DNA from: an uncultured Bacillota bacterium
GTDB taxonomy: Bacteria > Bacillota > Clostridia > Christensenellales > UBA1242
NCBI GenBank assembly: GCA_949283975.1
Contig: CASDUK010000003.1
Coordinates: 62,001-126,000, forward strand
DNA length: 64,000 nt
Direction: 5' to 3'
Shown: positions 59,752-64,000 of the stretch, piece by piece
Layout: the number at the start of each line of letters is the position of its first letter
Position numbering within the stretch: the first letter of the stretch is position 1
Position numbers and translations under genes: made by a program
The notes under the pieces: generated by a model
The model's database searches: none
Seen by the model: only the letters and a program-made list of their open reading frames with translations
What the model was told of the DNA's origin: nothing

Positions 59752-60678
59752 CTATAAGTTATAATTATACTTTATTTCTAAAATTTTCATAAGCAAATTA
59801 TCAACAATTAAATTTGCGCCAACATTTCTTCCAAGTTCTTCAACCGAACGGTTAATTTGGGTTATGATTTCGCAATAGCCCAAATTTCCGCTTTCCTTTA
59901 AAAGCTTTTCAAAGCAGTGCTCAAGAATTTCTAAAAACCCCAAAATGTTGTCTTTAAATTCTAAAATTCTTGCGCTTAAAGCCGGAAGGTCTTTGCTTTT
60001 TGAAAAGGAAAGAGCAACCTCTTGACCAAGGGCAAAAATTTTTGGAAAGCTTTCTTCTTTTAAAAGTTCAATTGTTTTTCCAAGCCAACCTTCTCCTTCG
60101 TCAAGAGCTTGGGAAAGAGCGGTTGTGTTTAACTTAGAAGGCAAAAATTCCTTTAAGTATTGCGGAGGAGACAAAATAATTTCCTCAACCGCCTTTTCGT
60201 TTAATTTTGGAAGAAAAACTTTTCTAACCCTTGAAATAATTGTTGGAAGAATTTTGTTTTCGTTCGTTGCTGTTAAAATAAAAACAACATGGCGCGGAGG
60301 CTCTTCAAGCGTTTTTAAAAGCTTGTTCTGAGCTTGAATTGTTGCGCTGTCAATTCCCCTTAGAATAAAAACTTTAAAATCGCCAAACATTGGCCGCTCC
60401 AAAGATTTTTCTATAACAAGGTTTATATCCTGTGCCAAAATTGTTTTTTCAGTTGGAAGGACTGTTAAATCTAAATTGGTTTTGGCAAGAGACTTTTGGC
60501 AAGAAGGGCATGAGCCACAAAAATTTTTATTTTCACAAAGAATGTGAGAGGCGAAAATTTCCGCGCAGAGATTGTTGTAAATTGAATCTGGTGAAATAAA
60601 AAGATAGGCATGGGAAAGGCGCTTGAAGTTTTCCCCAAGAGGTTTTAAAAAGTTTTGATCCAAAATATTATCTTTCAT
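59752..60678 (-). CDS. holB: DNA polymerase III delta prime subunit HolB
   Basis: This is a clamp-loader subunit. The 308 residues have SHAYLFISPDS at the P-loop position, which lacks the Walker A Gly-Lys-(S/T), as is normal for delta prime; the zinc-binding motif CGSCPSCQ is present, followed by FILRGIDSATIQAQNKLLKTLEEPP and VISRVRKVFLP. The end runs 7 nt before ricT. The start has no good ribosome binding site; a TAAAAT box ends 11 nt before the ATG with TTGCAA 16 nt upstream of it. Confidence 0.93.
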   Translation of the reverse strand: MKDNILDQNFLKPLGENFKRLSHAYLFISPDSIYNNLCAEIFASHILCENKNFCGSCPSCQKSLAKTNLDLTVLPTEKTILAQDINLVIEKSLERPMFGDFKVFILRGIDSATIQAQNKLLKTLEEPPRHVVFILTATNENKILPTIISRVRKVFLPKLNEKAVEEIILSPPQYLKEFLPSKLNTTALSQALDEGEGWLGKTIELLKEESFPKIFALGQEVALSFSKSKDLPALSARILEFKDNILGFLEILEHCFEKLLKESGNLGYCEIITQINRSVEELGRNVGANLIVDNLLMKILEIKYNYNL

Positions 60679-60738
60679 GGCCTACGGAAATTTTATCACA
60701 ATCCAAAAAATTTGCAAAAATTTTTTTAAAACTACAAG

Positions 60739-60773
60739 CTTTACGGTTATCCGTAAAGATTTTATCGACAAAA
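60739..60773. promoter_or_regulatory. palindrome and Spo0A-like box upstream of the Spo0A-like gene
   Basis: The perfect palindrome CTTTACGGTTATCCGTAAAG (60739-60758) resembles the site at 37823-37840 before the LRR gene. Directly beside it, minus strand TTTTGTCGAT (60764-60773) is one mismatch from an 0A box. Between it and the gene at 60908 several TTGTAAAA/TTTTACAA sites occur (60792, 60817, 60836, 60868). Confidence 0.45.
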
Positions 60774-60907
60774 GTCGCGGATCACAACAATTTTGTAAAA
60801 AAATAGAATAAATTTTACAAAAATATTAAAATATTTTTACAATACACTTGGATTTTTTAAAAAAATATTGTAAAATATAGTTTGTCAATCACAAAGGAGA
60901 AGAGAAA

Positions 60908-61633
60908 ATGTGTAAAAGCGCAGTTTTGTTTTCTAAAAGAGATTATTCGCTTGGCGAGGCTCTTCGCTTAATTTGCAGAAATGAAAAGGTGAATTTAATT
61001 TATTGCCTAACCTTTCCAGAACTTTTAAACAATGTTATCAATTCAAATCCAGAGATAATTTTTTATGATGCCGAATCATATGAATTTCCATATAACATAT
61101 ATAGGGAATTTAAAGAAACAAACATCTTCTATATCCCAAAGGTTGTTGTTTTAACAAACAGCCCAGAGAAATATAAATATGGAGACGAAAACCTTATTTT
61201 TGTAGATAAAAGGAATTTTTCTGATCAGATTGCGGCAATGCTCTCCAAAACAAAGGAGAGAGAGGCAAAGGCAATAGATCCAGAAAAAATTGAATGCGTC
61301 AAAAGCAAAACAACAAAACTGCTTTCAGAAATTGGAATAACAACAAAATATTTGGGCTATGAGTATATCAGAGAGCTGGTTGTAATTGTCTATAAGGACA
61401 AAAGGCTTTTGCAATCCTTTAACAAAAAGGTTTATCCAAAACTTGCAATGCGCTACAACACCCAAGTTAACAATGTTGAAAGGAACATAAGAAATGCAAT
61501 AACCGTTGCCTCCCAGCGAAGCAAAAACAAAATTGTTTTTGACGAGATAAGCGGAAGGGGAACGCTAAACGATGCTGGTCCAGTTCCAAGCAACAAACAA
61601 TTTATAACCTGGCTTTTGGATAAGGTTAGTTAA
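60908..61633 (+). CDS. Spo0A-like transcription regulator with divergent receiver domain
   Basis: The C-terminal part (about 130-238) matches the Spo0A effector domain: LLSEIGITTKYLGYEYIREL, LYP-like KVYPKLAMRYNT, VNNVERNIRNAITVA and the final PSNKQFITWLLDKV. Spo0A is the master regulator of sporulation. The N-terminal 110 residues form a receiver-like fold; Asp54 (IIFYDAE), Thr83 and Lys101 fit the phosphorylation site, but the usual acidic pair is reduced to SKRD (Asp12). Phosphorylation is therefore plausible but not certain. A clear AAGGAGAAG site precedes the ATG. Its upstream region carries an 0A-like box, suggesting autoregulation. Confidence 0.85.
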   Translation: MCKSAVLFSKRDYSLGEALRLICRNEKVNLIYCLTFPELLNNVINSNPEIIFYDAESYEFPYNIYREFKETNIFYIPKVVVLTNSPEKYKYGDENLIFVDKRNFSDQIAAMLSKTKEREAKAIDPEKIECVKSKTTKLLSEIGITTKYLGYEYIRELVVIVYKDKRLLQSFNKKVYPKLAMRYNTQVNNVERNIRNAITVASQRSKNKIVFDEISGRGTLNDAGPVPSNKQFITWLLDKVS

Positions 61634-61685
61634 AAAACTGAAGCATATTCGTTTTGAAAATAGAACAAGGGTTGAAAACACTATA

Positions 61686-61710
61686 AAACCACGGCTTAAC
61701 TCCGTGGTTT
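61686..61710. terminator. terminator between the Spo0A-like gene and walJ
   Basis: AAACCACGG (61686-61694) pairs with CCGTGGTTT (61702-61710), loop CTTAACT. It serves both convergent genes. Confidence 0.8.
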
Positions 61711-61712
61711 AA

Positions 61713-62501
61713 TTATGTAATTTTGTAAATTTTTCCTGGGAGGGTTGAGGCAACATCAACAAAAAATTTTTCTCCAAGAACAACTCCCTTTGCCTCCAAA
61801 ATTACTTTAACCGTTTCAAGTGCAAGAGCGGGCGTGTTGTTTTCTTTTGACAGGTGGGACAGGACAACCCTTTTTGTTCCGTTTTTAAAAAGTTTTTCAA
61901 TTGCCTGGGCAGAGGCAATGTTTGAAAGGTGGCCTCTTGAAGAGAGAATTCTTTGTTTCAAACTTGCGCTGTAATTGATGTTGTTCTTTAACATTTCAAT
62001 GTCGTGGTTGGCCTCTAAATAAACAAGTTGGCTTCCATAGAGATTGGAAAGAATTTGGTCTGAAATTGTTCCGAGGTCCGTGCAAATTGAAATTTTTTTG
62101 TTTTCATGTTGAATTGAAAAACCAACGCAACATGCGGAATCGTGGGGGACTTTAAAACTTGTTATTGTTAAATCATTAATTTGAAATGGAGCAGAGGTAA
62201 ATTGAAATTTTTGGAAGTTAGAAATTCTTTGAAGTTTTCTTGAAAGCGCGTCCCAGCCGTCTTGGTGGGCATAGATTTTTGTTTTAAACTTGGAGGCAAA
62301 GACGTCAACGCCTCTTATATGGTCGGAGTGTTCATGAGTTATTAAAATTGCATCGATTTGGTTTCCAGAAACGCCAAGAAGAGAAAGCCTTGTTTCAATT
62401 TCCCTGCAAGAAAGGCCGGCGTCAATTAAAATTTTTGAGCCCTGGCTTTCCAAATATGTTAAGTTTCCATCGCTTCCCGATGATAAATTTACAACTCTCA
62501 C
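61713..62501 (-). CDS. walJ: MBL-fold hydrolase, YycJ/WalJ family
   Basis: The chosen start is GTG 62499-62501, giving VRVVNLSSGSDGN, the usual N-terminus of this family; a longer in-frame start adds a hydrophobic leader not seen in relatives. The 262 residues carry metallo-beta-lactamase ligands THEHSDH, PHDSACC, CTDLG, EANHD and a final LSHLS. WalJ/YycJ coordinates wall synthesis with division and genome maintenance in Firmicutes and usually follows the walRK genes; here it is alone. No ribosome binding site is present, but TTGCTT, 17 bp, TATTAT end 7 nt before the GTG, so it is probably leaderless. Confidence 0.9.
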   Translation of the reverse strand: MRVVNLSSGSDGNLTYLESQGSKILIDAGLSCREIETRLSLLGVSGNQIDAILITHEHSDHIRGVDVFASKFKTKIYAHQDGWDALSRKLQRISNFQKFQFTSAPFQINDLTITSFKVPHDSACCVGFSIQHENKKISICTDLGTISDQILSNLYGSQLVYLEANHDIEMLKNNINYSASLKQRILSSRGHLSNIASAQAIEKLFKNGTKRVVLSHLSKENNTPALALETVKVILEAKGVVLGEKFFVDVASTLPGKIYKIT

Positions 62502-62550
62502 GGTAGAAATAATATCAAATTTTGTCAAAAAAAGCAATATAACATAAAAA

Positions 62551-62570
62551 AACTTGGCGTTTGCCAAGTT
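62551..62570 (-). terminator. terminator of the rpsB-tsf operon
   Basis: On the minus strand AACTTGGC (62563-62570) pairs with GCCAAGTT (62551-62558) and a T7 run follows. It lies 6 nt past the tsf stop. Confidence 0.85.
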
Positions 62571-62575
62571 TTTGT

Positions 62576-63220
62576 CTATTTGCTCATTTTTGCAACTTCT
62601 TCTGCCAAGTTGTCAACGCGCTTTTCAAGGCCTTCGCCCATTTCATAGCGAACAAACCTTCTAATTGAAATTTTTTCTCCAATTGCAAGAATTGCCTCGT
62701 TAATTATCTCTGAAATTGTTTTGCTGCTGTCCTTAACAAATTCTTGATCCATTAGGCAAACATCTTTGTAATATTTTTTAATTCTGCCTTCAACCATTTT
62801 CTCAACAACAGCCGCTGGCTTTCCTTCGTTTAAAGCTTGAGCTTTTAAAATTTCTTTTTCTGCTTCAAGCGCAGCTGCTGGAACTTCGGCCTCTGTTACA
62901 TAAAGCGGTTTTGCTGCTGCAATTTGCATTGCAATGTCCTTTACCAAGTTTTGGAAGGCATCGCTCTTTGCAACGAAATCTGTTTCACAGTTAACTTCAA
63001 CCAAAACGCCAATTTTTCCGCCCATGTGAATGTATGAGCCAACCGCGCCTTCTGCGGCAATTCTGTCTGCCTTTTTTGCTGCTGCTGCAATTCCCTTTTC
63101 GCGGAGATATTTGATTGCCTCGTCAAAGTTTCCGTTGGTTTCAGTTAGTGCCTTTTTGCAATCCATCATTCCTGCGCCAGTTGTTTGGCGAAGTTTAGAA
63201 ACGTCTTGTGCTGTAAACAT
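62576..63220 (-). CDS. tsf: elongation factor Ts
   Basis: EF-Ts exchanges GDP for GTP on EF-Tu. The 214 residues are a short form (many bacteria have about 290), with the N-terminal UBA-like [15 protein letters not shown] and the core [25 protein letters not shown]; one of the two core subdomains is shortened. The SD sequence GGAGGAA lies in the last codons of rpsB, and the start is only 2 nt after the rpsB stop. Confidence 0.97.
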   Translation of the reverse strand: MFTAQDVSKLRQTTGAGMMDCKKALTETNGNFDEAIKYLREKGIAAAAKKADRIAAEGAVGSYIHMGGKIGVLVEVNCETDFVAKSDAFQNLVKDIAMQIAAAKPLYVTEAEVPAAALEAEKEILKAQALNEGKPAAVVEKMVEGRIKKYYKDVCLMDQEFVKDSSKTISEIINEAILAIGEKISIRRFVRYEMGEGLEKRVDNLAEEVAKMSK

Positions 63221-63222
63221 GC

Positions 63223-64000
63223 CTATTCCTCCTCTGATTTTGCTTTTTTAGAAGCCCTTTTTGGTTTTTCTTCGGTTGCTACTTCTTCAGCTTTTTGTTC
63301 TTCCTCTTTCTTCTTTGAAGCCTTTTTTGCAGGTTTTACTTCTTCGCTAGCTTCTTCTTGCTTTTCAGAAGCTTCCTCTTCCTTCTTCTTTGAAGATTTT
63401 TTCTTTGGCTTTTCCTCTGAAGCTGGCTCTTCTAAATCTTCTGCCGTTGGCTTAGATTGCTCAATTGCGGCAGCAAGGTCAACAGGCTCTTCTTCCTCTT
63501 CGCTCTCTTTGAAGGAAACGCCCTCTTTTGCTTCAATAACCGCGTCTGCAATTGCACTTGCAATTAATTTAACAGAACGAATTGCATCGTCGTTTCCAGG
63601 AATAACATAGTCAATTCCCGATGGGTCACAGTTTGTGTCAACAAGGCCAACAAGTGGAATGTGCATTTTAATTGCTTCTCTAACGCAAATGTGTTCCTTA
63701 GATGGATCAACAACAAAGATAACCCCTGGCATCTCTCTCATCTCTTTAATTCCGCCAAGGTTAGCCTCAAGCTTGTCCCTTTCCGACTTTAAAAGGGCAA
63801 CCTCTTTCTTTGGCAAAAGTTCAAATTCCCCAACTTTTTCCATTTGGTTAAGCTTGTTAAGCCTGTCAATTCTGCTTCTGATTGTTTTAAAGTTTGTTAA
63901 ACAACCGCCAAGCCATCTTGAATTAACATAAAACATTCCGCACCTTTCTGCTTCTTCTCGAATTGCGTCTGCTGCTTGTTTTTTTGTTCCAACAAACAAA
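63223..64000 (-). CDS. rpsB: 30S ribosomal protein S2 (5' end outside window), extended acidic/lysine-rich tail
   Basis: The visible part starts at LFVGTKKQA, so roughly the first 70 residues lie beyond the right edge. [44 protein letters not shown] and [11 protein letters not shown] are S2 signatures. The S2 fold ends near [13 protein letters not shown]; about 110 further residues are Glu/Lys/Ala-rich low complexity ([20 protein letters not shown]). It is first of the rpsB-tsf operon. Confidence 0.96.
   Translation of the reverse strand, partial: LFVGTKKQAADAIREEAERCGMFYVNSRWLGGCLTNFKTIRSRIDRLNKLNQMEKVGEFELLPKKEVALLKSERDKLEANLGGIKEMREMPGVIFVVDPSKEHICVREAIKMHIPLVGLVDTNCDPSGIDYVIPGNDDAIRSVKLIASAIADAVIEAKEGVSFKESEEEEEPVDLAAAIEQSKPTAEDLEEPASEEKPKKKSSKKKEEEASEKQEEASEEVKPAKKASKKKEEEQKAEEVATEEKPKRASKKAKSEEE

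Overview
This 64-kb window comes from a low-GC Gram-positive bacterium, most likely an uncultured gut Clostridia-type lineage (inference). The evidence is the mix of Firmicute markers: Veg, WhiA, RicT/YaaT, a WalJ-like hydrolase, ParA/ParB with two canonical parS sites, a large Gram-positive SRP RNA, a Spo0A-type regulator, and many short lipoproteins without outer-membrane signatures. Promoters are close to the SigA consensus. Most genes have a GGAGG-type ribosome binding site, but a distinct minority look leaderless.

Layout. 0-2.3 kb: a truncated PrsA/SurA-like lipoprotein and dnaN, with no dnaA beside it. 2.4-9.8 kb (minus): a partial division and cell-wall cluster in reverse order (PASTA-containing PBP, FtsL-like protein, rsmH) followed by a 1183-residue CvpA-like giant protein. 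9.8-19 kb: membrane proteins and lipoproteins, leuS, an alpha/beta hydrolase, veg and uppP. 19-24.6 kb: ychF, a tiny KEEP-repeat gene, HD and MazG-like nucleotide hydrolases, a YjbR protein, and then a decaying accessory patch (NUDIX gene, frameshifted ATP-grasp gene, stub of a glycosyltransferase). 24.7-29 kb: a secreted GH26 mannanase-type enzyme, tRNA-Ser and a repeat-rich lipoprotein behind Spo0A-box-like sites. 29-37.3 kb (plus): the conserved mnmE-mnmG-rsmG, parA-parB and ftsH block. 37.3-40.2 kb: a BspA-type leucine-rich-repeat surface protein behind a promoter whose spacer is a run of 14 G. 40.3-45 kb: tRNA-Glu, a phosphodiesterase, SRP RNA, and small membrane and lipoprotein genes. 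45.06-47.93 kb: a roughly 2.8-kb element bounded by 70-bp direct repeats of the tRNA-Lys 3' half; it carries a TerS-like, a ParB-like, a methyltransferase-like and a radical-SAM gene and no integrase. 48-64 kb (mostly minus): pfkA, dnaE, whiA, a PHP phosphoesterase, murB, rsmI, trmN6-like, ricT, holB, a divergent Spo0A-like regulator, walJ, tsf and partial rpsB.

How the genes fit together. The core genes serve replication and segregation (dnaN, dnaE, holB, parAB/parS), envelope growth (PBP, rsmH, murB, uppP), tRNA and rRNA modification, and translation. The accessory genes point to a host-associated surface lifestyle: a mannanase, an LRR adhesin-like protein and several lipoproteins. The most notable signals are the poly-G promoter (candidate phase variation), the tiny TerS-bearing element in tRNA-Lys, recurrent leaderless promoters with the -10 box about 6-9 nt before the start codon, Spo0A-box-like sites near lipoprotein genes, and a palindrome shared by the upstream regions of the Spo0A-like and LRR genes.
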